A stretch of 64,000 bases of DNA from Draconibacterium sp. (lineage in GTDB: Bacteria > Bacteroidota > Bacteroidia > Bacteroidales > Prolixibacteraceae), in assembly GCA_016705335.1 (NCBI GenBank), contig JADIYN010000018.1, positions 1-64,000 on the forward strand. Reading direction: 5' to 3'. The position numbers and the translations under genes were made by a program. This document shows, piece by piece, positions 39,472 through 49,866 of this stretch; position 1 is the stretch's first letter; every line of letters starts with the position of its first letter. Under the pieces are notes generated by a model. The model saw only the letters and a program-made list of their open reading frames with translations, ran no database searches and was not told the origin of the DNA.

Positions 39472-42400
39472 TTAAAATGTAACATTTAATCCAACAGTAA
39501 ACGCCTTCATACTGGGATACGAGTTAAAATCAAGTCCTCCTCCTGCATTCGCAGTTTGAGATCCTTTAGCTTCATAACCCTTGGTATCAACTTCAGGATC
39601 CCAACCGGTATACTTTGTAAGTGTAAATACATTCTCAGCAACCACATAAATTCTTAAAGAACTTAGAAAATTAACACTTGATGGAATGGTATATCCCAGG
39701 GTTATATTTTTTAAGCGCAGAAAAGAAGCATCTTCAATAAAATGACTGTTGGTATATCCACCATACTGTGCATAATAAAAACCGTTACGAGGCTGGTCTG
39801 TGTCAGTATTTGTCGGAGTCCAGCGATTCAAAGCATCTGTTGTTCTATTCCATTCCTGGTTCATTCTGTTCATGTTCAGTAAATCATTTCCAACTGATCC
39901 GTAAAAGAATAGTGACAAATCAAAATTTTTGTAATCGAAGTTATTTGTAAAACCAAAAAAGAAATCGGGTTGTGCAGAACCAATAATGGTGCGGTCGGCA
40001 GAAGTAATTTTCCCGTCAGGGATTCCTTCAGGGCCCGAGAGATCAAGATACTTTGGATCACCGGGTTTGGAATTGGGTTGTGGAGCATAAGTTTCTCCCT
40101 GTTGCAAAACGCCATCATAAACATATCCAAACAATGAGCCTAACGGTTCACCCTCACGAATTACCGCATATTGTTCTTCCGAAACGTTTCCAACAGGTTT
40201 CGATGAAGTAATATAAATTTCACTTTCACCACCAAGACTAACTACTTTATTTCTGTTTAAGGCAAAATTAAAGCGGGTTTCCCATTTGAATTCGCCGGTT
40301 GTATTGATCGAGTTCAATTCAATTTCAAAACCTTTGTTGGAAATCTCTCCAACATTAGACTGAACTACAAAGAAGCCCGAATATGTGGGAAGATTTTTTC
40401 TGATTAACAAGTCTGATGTTGCTTTTGAATAAGCATCAACAGATATTCCCAGTCTGGAATTAAAGTATCCCATATCAAGTCCCAGGTTATACTGCGAAGT
40501 TGTTTCCCATTTTAATGTTGGGTTTTCCGGAGTATTTGGATTCAGGTGAGTACCGGCAGTATTTGTTGATCCATCAAAAGTTAAATGCGTATTGCTCATT
40601 AAAGCGTATGAAGCGTACTCCCCAACCTGATCGTTACCTGTTTTTCCGTATCCAAGTCTAAGTTTTAGGTTCGAGAATACATCAAGGTCTTTAATAAATT
40701 GTTCCTGATCCAAACGCCATGCAAGTGAACCTGAAGGAAAGGTACCCCAACGTTGATCTGATCCAAATCGTGAAGAACCATCACCTCTTAATGTAAACGT
40801 TGCAAGATATTTATCTCTGAAAGCATAATTAAATCTTCCGAAAAATGAAACCAAAAGACTTTCTCTCTTATATGAAGAAACTCCGGTTATAGTCGAGGCG
40901 GCTCCTACATTATTGTATGAAAACAAATCTGTTGAAAATCCTTTTACCCCGATATATTCATTTTGATAACCATATTTCTGATAAGAATAACCACCCATTA
41001 CATTCAGGGAATGGTCATCATTTATAATTGTTTTGTAACTTAATGTTGCATCAAGCAGCTGATTAAGTGAAGAAAATTCATTTCTGCTTGCAACTCCATT
41101 ATCGATTCCTCCCTGATAAGTTGAACGTGGCAGGTATGTTCCAACAAAAGAATGGGTGAGCTCTGCACCTCCATTTACTCTAAATACAAGATTTTTCAAA
41201 GGTTCAATTTCCATATACAAATTCCCGTTAAATTTATCCTTTGTAGAATCATTTACCCTTTCCAAAAGATTTGCCAAAGGATTGTCTCCTCTGCCTCCGG
41301 GAGGTCTTCCATATGTACCATCCTCATTATATGCAGGAACAGTAGGGTCGTAATTTAAAATACCCAATAACACATTCTGATTCAAAATATTTCCACTGTA
41401 CAACTGGAAATTTGAATTTTCACGCTGAGCGAACACTGTTGCACCTGCTTTAACGTAATCATTTATTGTCTGGTCGATATTTATACGTCCTGATAATCGC
41501 GAAAAGTCAGTATTTTTCATAACCCCTTTTTGATCGAAATAACCCAGACTAGCCAAAACTTTTGTCTTTTCGCTACCACCTTTAAATTGGATATTATGAT
41601 CCTGAACGACACCAGTGCGCGAAGTTTCATTTATCCAGTCAGTGTTTATATTCGACTGCAACTGAGATTCAGTATAAACTGCATTTTCTGCATTTTCCTG
41701 TCCGTCAATTTCTTTGTAAAGGGCATTTGCAAGGTTCATGTATTGTTTACCATCAAGCATTTCAAATGGATTGACAATTTTTTGGGTTCCAACATAACCG
41801 CTGTATGAAATTTCACTCTCGCCCGCTTTACCACGTTTTGTAGTTATTAAAATTACACCGTTTGCACCACGTGCACCATAAATTGCAGTTGCAGATGCGT
41901 CTTTCAGGATTTGCATTGATTCAATATCATTCGGGTTAATATCAGAACCATTTGAAGTTGGAAAACCATCGACAACATATAATGGTTCGTTGTTGCTGCT
42001 AATTGAATTTGATCCACGAATCCTGACCGAAATACTTCCACCTGGAGCTTTGGAGTTTTGGGTAACCACAACCCCGGCTGTGCGGCCTTGTAAAGCCTGA
42101 GCTGCACTGCTTACTGTTCCACCCATATTCATGTCTTCGTTTGAAACTGATACTACCGCTCCGGTTAAATCACTTTTTTTCTGAGAACCGTAACCAATTG
42201 CAACAACTTCTTCGATACCAATTGCATCAACTCCCATTGTAATATTAATAGTTGTCTGGCCTGCAACTTCAACTTCCTGAGTCCGCATTCCAATAAATGA
42301 AAATACAAGTGTTGTATTTTCAGGAATATTAGAAAAGGTGAAAGCACCGTTAATATTTGTAACAGAACCATTTGTGGTTCCTTTTATTAATACAGTTACG

Positions 42401-42852
42401 CCCGGCAGAGGTTGTCCGTTTTCATCAGTAACTTTTCCGGAAACTGACATTTGCTGAGACGAAAGTTTTTCTATAGTTGTGATTGATTTATCAGGACTTA
42501 AAAGCACAAGGTTATCATCCATCACTTTGTAACTAATTCCTTGTCCATCAAACAATTTATCAAGAATTTGTTCAACAGTGGCGCCGTTGGCTTTTACTGT
42601 CACCTGTCTTTCAACACCTACTTGTTCGCGTATATAAAAGAATCTGAAGTTGCTTGATTCTTCAATTTCCTTAAGAACATCAACAACCTGTTTATTCTCT
42701 GCTTTGAAATTAAACTTTGTGGCCTGAGAATAAACTGTTGCCGAAACCTGCATAAAACCTGCAAAAAACAGAAGCATTGTTAGTTTCATCATAAAAACCC
42801 ATTTTTTAACCCTACTGCCATGCAGAAAGGTATTCATACTCATTTTTTTCAT
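39472..42852 (-). CDS. SusC/RagA family TonB-dependent receptor with STN domain
   Basis: The 1,126-residue receptor has a signal region, an N-terminal STN domain (about residues 48-110, FNFKAENKQVVDVLKEIEES), a carboxypeptidase-like domain (VSGKVTDENGQPLPGVTVLI), a plug with the SusC signature (NSISSNNEPLYVVDGFPTSN, ILKDASATAIYGARGANGVI) and a complete barrel ending YPSMKAFTVGLNVTF. The STN domain signals to the FecR anti-sigma factor encoded upstream, so substrate uptake can switch on the locus. Together with SusD it imports an oligomeric substrate, here perhaps a sulfated or aryl conjugate (inference). Confidence 0.96.
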   Translation of the reverse strand: MKKMSMNTFLHGSRVKKWVFMMKLTMLLFFAGFMQVSATVYSQATKFNFKAENKQVVDVLKEIEESSNFRFFYIREQVGVERQVTVKANGATVEQILDKLFDGQGISYKVMDDNLVLLSPDKSITTIEKLSSQQMSVSGKVTDENGQPLPGVTVLIKGTTNGSVTNINGAFTFSNIPENTTLVFSFIGMRTQEVEVAGQTTINITMGVDAIGIEEVVAIGYGSQKKSDLTGAVVSVSNEDMNMGGTVSSAAQALQGRTAGVVVTQNSKAPGGSISVRIRGSNSISSNNEPLYVVDGFPTSNGSDINPNDIESMQILKDASATAIYGARGANGVILITTKRGKAGESEISYSGYVGTQKIVNPFEMLDGKQYMNLANALYKEIDGQENAENAVYTESQLQSNINTDWINETSRTGVVQDHNIQFKGGSEKTKVLASLGYFDQKGVMKNTDFSRLSGRINIDQTINDYVKAGATVFAQRENSNFQLYSGNILNQNVLLGILNYDPTVPAYNEDGTYGRPPGGRGDNPLANLLERVNDSTKDKFNGNLYMEIEPLKNLVFRVNGGAELTHSFVGTYLPRSTYQGGIDNGVASRNEFSSLNQLLDATLSYKTIINDDHSLNVMGGYSYQKYGYQNEYIGVKGFSTDLFSYNNVGAASTITGVSSYKRESLLVSFFGRFNYAFRDKYLATFTLRGDGSSRFGSDQRWGTFPSGSLAWRLDQEQFIKDLDVFSNLKLRLGYGKTGNDQVGEYASYALMSNTHLTFDGSTNTAGTHLNPNTPENPTLKWETTSQYNLGLDMGYFNSRLGISVDAYSKATSDLLIRKNLPTYSGFFVVQSNVGEISNKGFEIELNSINTTGEFKWETRFNFALNRNKVVSLGGESEIYITSSKPVGNVSEEQYAVIREGEPLGSLFGYVYDGVLQQGETYAPQPNSKPGDPKYLDLSGPEGIPDGKITSADRTIIGSAQPDFFFGFTNNFDYKNFDLSLFFYGSVGNDLLNMNRMNQEWNRTTDALNRWTPTNTDTDQPRNGFYYAQYGGYTNSHFIEDASFLRLKNITLGYTIPSSVNFLSSLRIYVVAENVFTLTKYTGWDPEVDTKGYEAKGSQTANAGGGLDFNSYPSMKAFTVGLNVTF

Positions 42853-42881
42853 AAATTTGAAATGTTTTGATTAATAACTTA

Positions 42882-42949
42882 TTTGGTGGCCAGCCACCAA
42901 AAAATATTCGAAACTTGTGAAGTCGGATGGTGTGTCCGCACCGTCCGGC
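42882..42949. promoter_or_regulatory. two hairpins in the susC leader
   Basis: TTTGGTGGC-CA-GCCACCAAA (42882-42901) and an 11-bp stem with two G-U type pairs and loop TGTCCG (42922-42949) lie between the FecR stop and the SusC start. The second is followed by TTTTTA on the plus strand. On the minus strand they would form structure in the susC 5' leader and could terminate or protect the transcript. Confidence 0.5.
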
Positions 42950-42990
42950 TTTTTATATCTTATTTATGTCATATTTACTCTGTTTTTAGT

Positions 42991-43989
42991 TCAATTTTTG
43001 CTGTTTGTTATCTCAATTTTTTGCCCTTCAATTATATAATCTATTGGCAGTGTTTTCTTCATGATCTCAAGTATTTCAATAATTGATTCATCTTTGATGG
43101 TTCCATCGAAATGGAGCTTCATTATTTTTTCCCTTTTCACTTCAATATCTACCCCGTATTTACGCTCCAGCAGCACAACAAGGTCTTTTAATTCCATGTT
43201 TATAAAAATAAGTTTGTTGTCTTTCCATGAGGTAAACCCTTTGGTATTCACTTCTTTAACTGTAGCCTTTTTTGTATCTCTGTTTAAAACCAGTTGTTCG
43301 CCAGGTTTAAGAATAATATTTTCGCCCATTTTAAAATTTTCGGTGGATTGAACTGAAATGCTTCCATCCTCAAGGGTAGTGGTAACTTCGTTTTCGTCTT
43401 TATATGTTTTAATATTAAACCTGGTACCGGTAACTTCAACATCATACGTGTCTGTATGAACTATAAAAGGTTTCTTTTTGCTTTTTGCCACTTCAAACCA
43501 TGCTTCGCCCTCAAGAAATACTTCGCGCATCCCTTTTTTTCCTTCCATGCTAAATTTTAAATGAGAGTCGGCGTTCAAGAATATTATAGTTCCATCAGGA
43601 AGAACTGTTTGCGAAACAGACCCTTTTGGTGCATGGGCTGCATAATATTCAGGCTCTGTTTTTGAATTAACAGATGTTACGTAAATGCCTAAAAACAAAC
43701 CAATAACCAAGGCCGCTGCAATTTTTAATGTTGTATAAAACCAGGTTAAACCAGATTTTTGTTTTGGCTCACTTTTTTTGATGTTGCTCCAAATCCGGTA
43801 AAAAACTTTTTGCATATCATTCGAAAATTCCTCATTTTCAAACGAGTTCTCCAATTCTTCCAATAACTCTTCTTTTAATAGAAATTCTTTTTCGGGTTGG
43901 TGGAAAAGAGCCAGCATTTTCTTCCGGTCTGATTCTGTAGCATTTTCAATTTTGCCTTTTCTCAGAATATTTTGAATTTGATCGTTCAT
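42991..43989 (-). CDS. FecR family anti-sigma factor
   Basis: The 332-residue protein has a cytoplasmic sigma-binding region, a membrane helix near residues 88-106 (IAAALVIGLFLGIYVTS), a periplasmic FecR domain (about 115-215: KGSVSQTVLPDGTIIFLNAD, REVFLEGEAWFEVAKSKKKP, VEVTGTRFNIKTYKDENEVT) and a C-terminal DUF4974 STN-like domain (MELKDLVVLLERKYGVDIEV). It holds the ECF sigma factor until the SusC STN domain signals. It is encoded between the sigma and susC genes on the same strand. Confidence 0.94.
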   Translation of the reverse strand: MNDQIQNILRKGKIENATESDRKKMLALFHQPEKEFLLKEELLEELENSFENEEFSNDMQKVFYRIWSNIKKSEPKQKSGLTWFYTTLKIAAALVIGLFLGIYVTSVNSKTEPEYYAAHAPKGSVSQTVLPDGTIIFLNADSHLKFSMEGKKGMREVFLEGEAWFEVAKSKKKPFIVHTDTYDVEVTGTRFNIKTYKDENEVTTTLEDGSISVQSTENFKMGENIILKPGEQLVLNRDTKKATVKEVNTKGFTSWKDNKLIFINMELKDLVVLLERKYGVDIEVKREKIMKLHFDGTIKDESIIEILEIMKKTLPIDYIIEGQKIEITNSKN

Positions 43990-44297
43990 CTGTTAATTTT
44001 CAATATCAACAATTTCTTTTTATTTAATAATATCCTTTCGGAATAAATCCGTTGGAGGACAAAAGGAATACTACATTTCAATTTCCTAAACTTATTTATG
44101 AAAAAATAATTCCAAATCCTATGCACGTTTAATGTACTACGATTCAGATTTGGATTTTACTCATTCATGCCTCAATGTTTTTTATCTTTTTTGAAATTTT
44201 GGCACTCAAACGTTGATTTATTGGATAAAGCAGGTGAGACTGAACCTGTTATTTAAGTCGGAATTCCGGATAAAGCAGAAAGATAATGGCCAATATT
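43990..44297. other. 308-base gap between the ECF sigma and fecR genes
   Basis: No gene is seen. The string GGATAAAGCAG occurs twice (near 44223 and 44272), and CGGA-ATAAA-TCCG forms a short hairpin near 44040. The gap is large enough for a separate fecR promoter, possibly one recognised by the sigma factor itself. Confidence 0.4.
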
Positions 44298-44900
44298 TTA
44301 ACGGTAACCCAAATAAAAGAAAAACAAACCCATTAACAATTCTCTTTTAAAATGAACTTTGAGAAATGTAACTGCTCTGTATAAATGGTTTTCAACTGTT
44401 CGTTTCGAGATGTTTAAATTAGCCGCAATTTCATCGTTGGTTAAACCATCCAATTTACTTAATTTAAATACCTTCTGTTGTTGTTCAGGTAGCGGAACGA
44501 TTAATTTTTGCACCGTTTGCTTCATGTCTTCAAAAATTACAGATTGCCATGTATTGTCAGATTCAACTTTGAAACTTGCTTTTGTGAAATCGCCAAAGGC
44601 ATTTTCAATGTTTTTACGGCGAATAAAATCATAGCTTGTATTTACGGCAATTTTAAAAATGAATGACTTTATATTTTTCGAATGGTCAATCATTTCTCTT
44701 TTTTCCCAAATCTTTAGAAAAACTTCCTGAACAAGTTCTTCACTGTCGGTTTTGTTTTTTAAATATGAAAGTGAAAATTTATAAATACGCGGTGCATATC
44801 TTTCAAAAAGCTCCTGATAAGCAGATTTTTGTCCACCACTTATTCTCAGGGCAAGTTCTGAATCGCTTATATTTTCAAAAATTTTCAAGTTATACTCCAA
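44298..44900 (-). CDS. ECF RNA polymerase sigma factor (Bacteroidetes FecI-like family)
   Basis: The 200-residue protein has region 2 (SAYQELFERYAPRIYKFSLS, SEELVQEVFLKIWEKREMID) and region 4 (LPEQQQKVFKLSKLDGLTND, ISKRTVENHLYRAVTFLK). Region 3 is absent, as in ECF factors. It should drive the susC/D locus, released by FecR on substrate binding. It ends in a short hydrophobic tail (LLMGLFFFYLGYR), common in this family. Its start is taken at the ATG giving the usual DSELALRISGGQKSAYQELF lead-in. Confidence 0.94.
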   Translation of the reverse strand: MEYNLKIFENISDSELALRISGGQKSAYQELFERYAPRIYKFSLSYLKNKTDSEELVQEVFLKIWEKREMIDHSKNIKSFIFKIAVNTSYDFIRRKNIENAFGDFTKASFKVESDNTWQSVIFEDMKQTVQKLIVPLPEQQQKVFKLSKLDGLTNDEIAANLNISKRTVENHLYRAVTFLKVHFKRELLMGLFFFYLGYR

Positions 44901-45026
44901 TTTTGACCACGTAAATGTAAAATAATTTAAAAAAAACCTGGTAGTACCTATATTTTCTTACCCTAAAATTCCCAAAAACTTCTTTTTAGATTTCAGAAAT
45001 ATATTTCAGGTTACTTTTTCTATTCT

Positions 45027-45638
45027 TTACTTGTCAATCAAAATCTTCACTACAATCTTTTTAATTTGAATTGAATCTCCCGCTGTAATTGACGGCCGGT
45101 GAACGTCTTCGGGAAAAAATATAAAGAATTTTTCAGGTGTGGCTTTCAGGTAATCTCCTCCATCAAAATCGTAAAAAGCGATATCTTTTTCTTCGTTGTA
45201 TGGTTCTTTAACTAAAACTTTATCAAGTGTCGTCAGTCCAATTAACTCCTCTCCTTCAATTACATACTGAATATCAATGTATTTTTTATGAGATTCATAC
45301 AATGCATCAGGTTTTTCTTTACCAAAATATTCCTGTACGGTCACGAAAACGTGTTCGCCTTCGAGTTCTTGTTTCCCCAGTGGCAAATCTTTCAGGTTTG
45401 CAGATTTCAGGAAATGGAATGCCTGGTCCCAATGCTTTTGATTATTATGATATAAAATTGCGAAAGTTCTTTTGTTTATCGAATTATCAGGCGAAACATT
45501 CCAACCTCCAAGCCAATCACTTTTGTCAAACCAGGAATTTATTTCATCGTTTGTCCATTTTTCAGGATTTGAATTCTTATCTGTACAAGCTGTTGCTGTA
45601 ATTATCATTATGAATAATATTATAAAAATTGGTTTCAT
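45027..45638 (-). CDS. YhcH/YjgK/YiaL family cupin-like lipoprotein
   Basis: The 203-residue protein has a lipoprotein signal (IFIILFIMIITATAC-T). The rest is a YhcH-type (DUF386) jelly-roll: EHVFVTVQEYFGKEKPDALY, ESHKKYIDIQYVIEGEELIG, FFIFFPEDVHRPSI. The His and Glu residues of the metal-binding cavity are present in the last two stretches. Cytoplasmic relatives (NanQ, EbgC) act as sugar anomerases, for example on sialic acid. A periplasmic lipoprotein form is less common and suggests handling of a sugar during uptake. It lies next to the ECF/SusC locus on the same strand, 126 bases upstream of the sigma gene. Confidence 0.82.
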   Translation of the reverse strand: MKPIFIILFIMIITATACTDKNSNPEKWTNDEINSWFDKSDWLGGWNVSPDNSINKRTFAILYHNNQKHWDQAFHFLKSANLKDLPLGKQELEGEHVFVTVQEYFGKEKPDALYESHKKYIDIQYVIEGEELIGLTTLDKVLVKEPYNEEKDIAFYDFDGGDYLKATPEKFFIFFPEDVHRPSITAGDSIQIKKIVVKILIDK

Positions 45639-45678
45639 ACACAGAGTTTTTGTTGATTGAAACCTAAAACTAATTGTT

Positions 45679-46020
45679 TTATTTCAATTTTTCGTTGTTT
45701 GCATGACGCTCTTTATCACGTAAAGTTTTCTTCTCTATATTTTTAAGAAAAGCTTTATTTAAATCGATGCCAGTTTGGTTGGCCAAACATATCAAAACCC
45801 ACAATACATCTGCCATTTCATCGCCAAGATCATATTTTTCATCTGATTTTTTAAAAGATTGATCGCCATATTTTCGCGCCATTATCCGGGCCAGTTCACC
45901 AACTTCTTCGGTCAAAATGGTCATGTTAGTCAGTTCGTTAAAATAACGGACACCAATTGTTTTTATCCAGTCATCCACCATTTTTTGGGCTTCAGAAATT
46001 GTTATTTCCTCTTTATTCAT
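45679..46020 (-). CDS. MazG-like nucleotide pyrophosphohydrolase
   Basis: The 113-residue helical protein has the MazG metal motif: EEVGELARIMARKYGDQ supplies ExxE and DLGDEMADVLWVLICLAN the ExxD part. Such enzymes hydrolyse non-canonical or excess NTPs to NMP and pyrophosphate. The single-domain form of this length is the common one in Bacteroidota, and its gene is often next to dtd, as here (65-base gap, same strand). The precise nucleotide is unknown. Confidence 0.88.
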   Translation of the reverse strand: MNKEEITISEAQKMVDDWIKTIGVRYFNELTNMTILTEEVGELARIMARKYGDQSFKKSDEKYDLGDEMADVLWVLICLANQTGIDLNKAFLKNIEKKTLRDKERHANNEKLK

Positions 46021-46085
46021 TTATTTCATTCTTAAATTCTTAAATTCTTATTCCTCCCCATTTTGGGAAGTTAGGTGGGGCTTCT

Positions 46086-46541
46086 TTATAAATCTTTTTG
46101 TTTCGAGTCGATAATAATTGTAACCGGGCCATCATTAACAAGAGAAACTTCCATCATCGCGCCAAACTGACCTGACCCAACTTTTTTACCTAATGCAACT
46201 TCAACCGAATTGATAAACCTTTCGTACATCGGAATTGCAAAATCTGGTTTCGATGCACGAATATATGAAGGCCGGTTTCCTTTTTTTGTACTGGCATGCA
46301 ATGTAAACTGGCTTACAATGATAATATCCCCGGCAACTTCTTTTACCGACAAATTCATCACTCCGTTTTCATTGTCAAAAATCCGTAACTGAATAATTTT
46401 GTTTGTCAGCCAATTGATATCCTCATCCGTATCGGCATCCTCAATACCTGCTAAAATTAACATTCCCTGATTAATTGCAGATAAAATCCTTCCTTCTACT
46501 TTTACCGAAGCTTCTGAAACCCTTTGAATTACAATTCGCAT
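46086..46541 (-). CDS. dtd: D-aminoacyl-tRNA deacylase
   Basis: The 151-residue protein starts MRIVIQRVSEASVKVEG and carries both family motifs: SQFTLHASTKKGNRPS (SQFTL active-site motif, residues near 79) and NDGPVTIIIDS (the NxGPVT cross-subunit motif near the end). It frees tRNA from D-amino acids and also from misacylated glycine, keeping translation homochiral. Length and motifs are complete. Confidence 0.95.
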   Translation of the reverse strand: MRIVIQRVSEASVKVEGRILSAINQGMLILAGIEDADTDEDINWLTNKIIQLRIFDNENGVMNLSVKEVAGDIIIVSQFTLHASTKKGNRPSYIRASKPDFAIPMYERFINSVEVALGKKVGSGQFGAMMEVSLVNDGPVTIIIDSKQKDL

Positions 46542-46648
46542 ATTATCAATTCTTTCAATCGCTAATTTAAAAAAACAATGGTGGTTTTCAACAATAACAA
46601 ATGATTTCTGTTTATTATTGCAGCAATATATTTAAACAAAAACCGAAA

Positions 46649-47383
46649 ATGAAAACACTATTTACACTTTTAACAGTTGTTTTTCTGATGAGTTGCGCAT
46701 CTCAGAAAAATTTTCCGGAAACTGTGGAAACAATAAAAACAATACCTGAAATGATTAATACAAGACTTGAACTCGATTTGACCATAGGCAAGTTCCATAA
46801 TCATCCGTCGTTTGCAATTTGGGTTGAAGATTTGGATGGAAATTATGTTGAAACACTTTATGTTACACAATATTTTGCCAAAGGAGTTTTTGGTCACGGT
46901 GAAGCAGAAAAAGGGAAGTGGAAAAATGAACCGGGTGAAGTTAGAAGGCCAGCTGCGTTACCTTACTGGTCGCACAAACGAAATATTAAAGCAAAAGATG
47001 ATTTATTTGCACCGGCACCTGAAACTGCTGTTCCGGATGCATTAACAGGTGCAACGCCAAAAGGAAATTTTATATTGGCGACCGGTTCAAAAATGGAAGT
47101 CAACAAAAAATTCAAAGTGCTTTTTGAAGTTAATCAAGCCTGGGATTCAAATGATTATTGGTCAAACAGCAAATTCCCCGATGATCTTGATTACAAAACC
47201 TCGCTTCAGCCTGCATTGGTTTATGAAACCACTATCGAACCGGAATCAATGAAAACAGAATTCAATTTTATTGCTGTCGGACATAGCGAGCCATCAGGAA
47301 AAACAGGGGATTTGTTTACTGATTTAACATCAATAACAACCGCAAAAGAGATTTTCAGCAAAATTTTAGTTCGAATTAAATAG
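46649..47383 (+). CDS. DUF2271 domain lipoprotein
   Basis: Started at ATG 46649 the protein has 244 residues and a lipoprotein signal (LFTLLTVVFLMSC-A); the longer frame from 46601 adds 16 residues before it and is unlikely. The body resembles DUF2271 (SFAIWVEDLDGNYVETLYVT, PAALPYWSHKRNI, PDALTGATPKGNF), a domain often found with flavin-linked or periplasmic redox proteins. The function is unknown. It stands alone, divergent from dtd, and precedes a TonB receptor gene by 105 bases on the same strand. Confidence 0.8.
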   Translation: MKTLFTLLTVVFLMSCASQKNFPETVETIKTIPEMINTRLELDLTIGKFHNHPSFAIWVEDLDGNYVETLYVTQYFAKGVFGHGEAEKGKWKNEPGEVRRPAALPYWSHKRNIKAKDDLFAPAPETAVPDALTGATPKGNFILATGSKMEVNKKFKVLFEVNQAWDSNDYWSNSKFPDDLDYKTSLQPALVYETTIEPESMKTEFNFIAVGHSEPSGKTGDLFTDLTSITTAKEIFSKILVRIK

Positions 47384-47488
47384 ATAAAAAGTATCAGGAT
47401 AAAAAGTATTGAGTATCAGGATTAGAAATTTATTTCCTTCAGTTTTGCCACTTGTGTCTCAAAATCTTAAATCTGATTTAAAAAAAAT

Positions 47489-49866
47489 ATGAAAACAATA
47501 AAAATATTTATCCTCATTGCATTACTTCCCATTTTAGTATTTGCACAAAAAGCATCTTTAACAGGGAAAGTAGTTGATGCAGTAAATAACGAGCCACTTC
47601 CGTTTGTAAACATTGTTGTTTCAGGTTCTTCCATTGGAACCACAACTGATTTAGATGGGAATTTCGTTTTAAAAGGTCTCACACCCGGTTTTATCAGGCT
47701 TGAAGCTTCGTTTATTGGTTACAAACAGGCAATTTCAGCAGAAATAGAAGTCAGCAATGCAAATGCCAATAGCATTGAAATAAGAATGGAGGAGCAAAAG
47801 GAACAAATTGAAGAAGTTGTTGTAAAAGCATCACCTTTTAGGAAAACAGAAGAAAGCCCTGTATCGTTACGAACAATTGGAATTGGCGAAATTGAAAAAA
47901 GCCCGGGTGCCAACCGCGATATTTCAAAGGTTATTCAATCGTTTCCCGGGGTACAGTCAACTCCTGCTTATCGAAATGATATAATTATCCGCGGAGGCGG
48001 ACCTTCGGAAAGCCGTTTTTACCTTGATGGTGTTGAAGTGCCGTTTATCAACCATTTTGCAACCCAGGGCGCTTCGGGAGGACCGGTTGGTATTATCAAT
48101 GCCGATTTTATACGCGAAGTAAACTACTATTCGGGTGCTTTCCCTGCCAACCGCGGAAATGCGCTGAGCGGTGTACTCGAATTTAATCAGATTGATGGCA
48201 ATCCGGATAAAACAAACTTCCAATTTACACTCGGAGCTTCTGAAATTGCAGGCACCGTTGACGGCCCAATTGGCGAAAAAACAACTTATGTTATTTCCGC
48301 CCGTCGTTCTTACCTAAAGTTTCTTTTTAATATTCTGGAACTCCCCTTTCTACCCACTTTTAACGATATTCAGTTTAAAGTAAAATCGCGAATCGACAAA
48401 AAAAATGAACTTACTTTTGTTGGATTAGGGTCGAAAGATTTGTTCGATTTGAATCTCGGAATCGAAAATCCTGATGAATCACAACAATATATATTAAGTC
48501 AAATTCCTGTAAACGAACAATGGAGCTACACACTTGGCGGAGTTTACAAACACTTCGAAAAACACAGTTTCCAGACTTTGGTTGTAAGTCGCAGCCATTT
48601 TAACAACAGTACAATAAAATATCTTGACAACGATGACAGTTCGGAAGCCAATAAAACAATTGATTATTCTTCGGAAGAGATGGAAAATAAAGTCAGGTTT
48701 GAAAATACTTCACGATTTGGCGATTACAAATTAAATGTTGGGGCAAATGTTGATTTTGTGACTTACACAAATACTTCCCAACTGCAAAAGTTCTACAACA
48801 ACGAAATTGTAAATATCGATTATAACACCAAACTGAATTTGGTGAAATGGGGATTCTTCGGACAAATCAGTAAAAATATATTTAGTGAAAGGTTGTCGCT
48901 TTCGCTTGGTTTGCGCACCGATGCCAACAATTATTCTTCGGAAATGAACAACATGTTCAAACAATTTTCGCCACGCTTTTCAGCTTCATACAGCTTAACA
49001 AACCAATGGATTCTGAATTTTAACACAGGCCGCTATTATCAGTTACCTGCCTACACTTCTTTGGGTTTTAAAGAGAATGATATGTTGGTAAATAAACAAA
49101 ACAAGTTGCAATATATTTCTGTGGACCATTTGATTGGCGGACTTGAATTCAGGCCATCTTCAACTGTTTTATTTTCGGTGGAAGGATTCTGGAAGAATTA
49201 CAGGAACTATCCTTACTCTGTAAACGACAGTATTAGTTTGGCCAACAAAGGAGCCGATTTTGGCGTGGTTGGCGACGAGTCTGTACTTTCAACATCAAAA
49301 GGACATGCCTATGGTGCTGAATTTCAAACCCGGATTAACGCGAAAAAAGGCAATCTGAATCTTTCATATACATTGGTACGCAGCGAATTCGACGATTCAC
49401 GGGGAAACTTTCTGCCTTCAAGCTGGGATTCAAAACATCTTATTGCATTAACCGGAACACGCGAATTAAAAAACAACTGGCGTATTGGTGGCCGCTGGCG
49501 TTTTGTGGGCGGATTGCCCTATACTCCCTGGGATCTCGAAAAAGTTCGTATGTTGATATCTGGAATCTTAGCGGTGGTCCTTCACTGGATTATTCAAAAT
49601 TAAATTCTTTGCGTTTTCCGGCATTTCACCAGCTCGATTTAAGGGTTGACAAGTCATACTACCTGAATAAAATAACGGCAAAATTTTATATCGATATACA
49701 AAACATTTATAATTTTCAGGCTGAACAGGCAGATATTGTAGTACGCCAACAAGATGCCAACGGAAACTATGTTACAACTGAAAACGGTACTAAATATGTT
49801 TTGGAAACTTTACCAAATACCTCAGGAACTGTGCTGCCAACGATCGGGATAATTCTTGTCTTTTAA
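47489..49866 (+). CDS. TonB-dependent receptor with CarboxypepD-like domain, one frameshift
   Basis: The protein has a signal peptide (FILIALLPILVFAQ), a carboxypeptidase-regulatory-like domain (ASLTGKVVDAVNNEPLPFVN), a plug (PGANRDISKVIQSFPGVQST, DIIIRGGGPSESRFYLDGVE) and a barrel. At 49539-49543 an A run lacks one base: EKVRML becomes EKSSYVDIWNLSGGPSLDYS, leading into the last 85 residues (LRFPAFHQLDLRVDKSYYLN to the terminal strand GTVLPTIGIILVF). Restored length is 792. The substrate is unknown; receptors of this short type carry metal chelates, cofactors or peptides. No SusD follows. Confidence 0.88.

Noticed and set aside
46050..46080. C-rich/G-rich stretch before dtd stop region as terminator
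   Set aside because: Several alternative short pairings, none with a clear stem plus T-run on the right strand.
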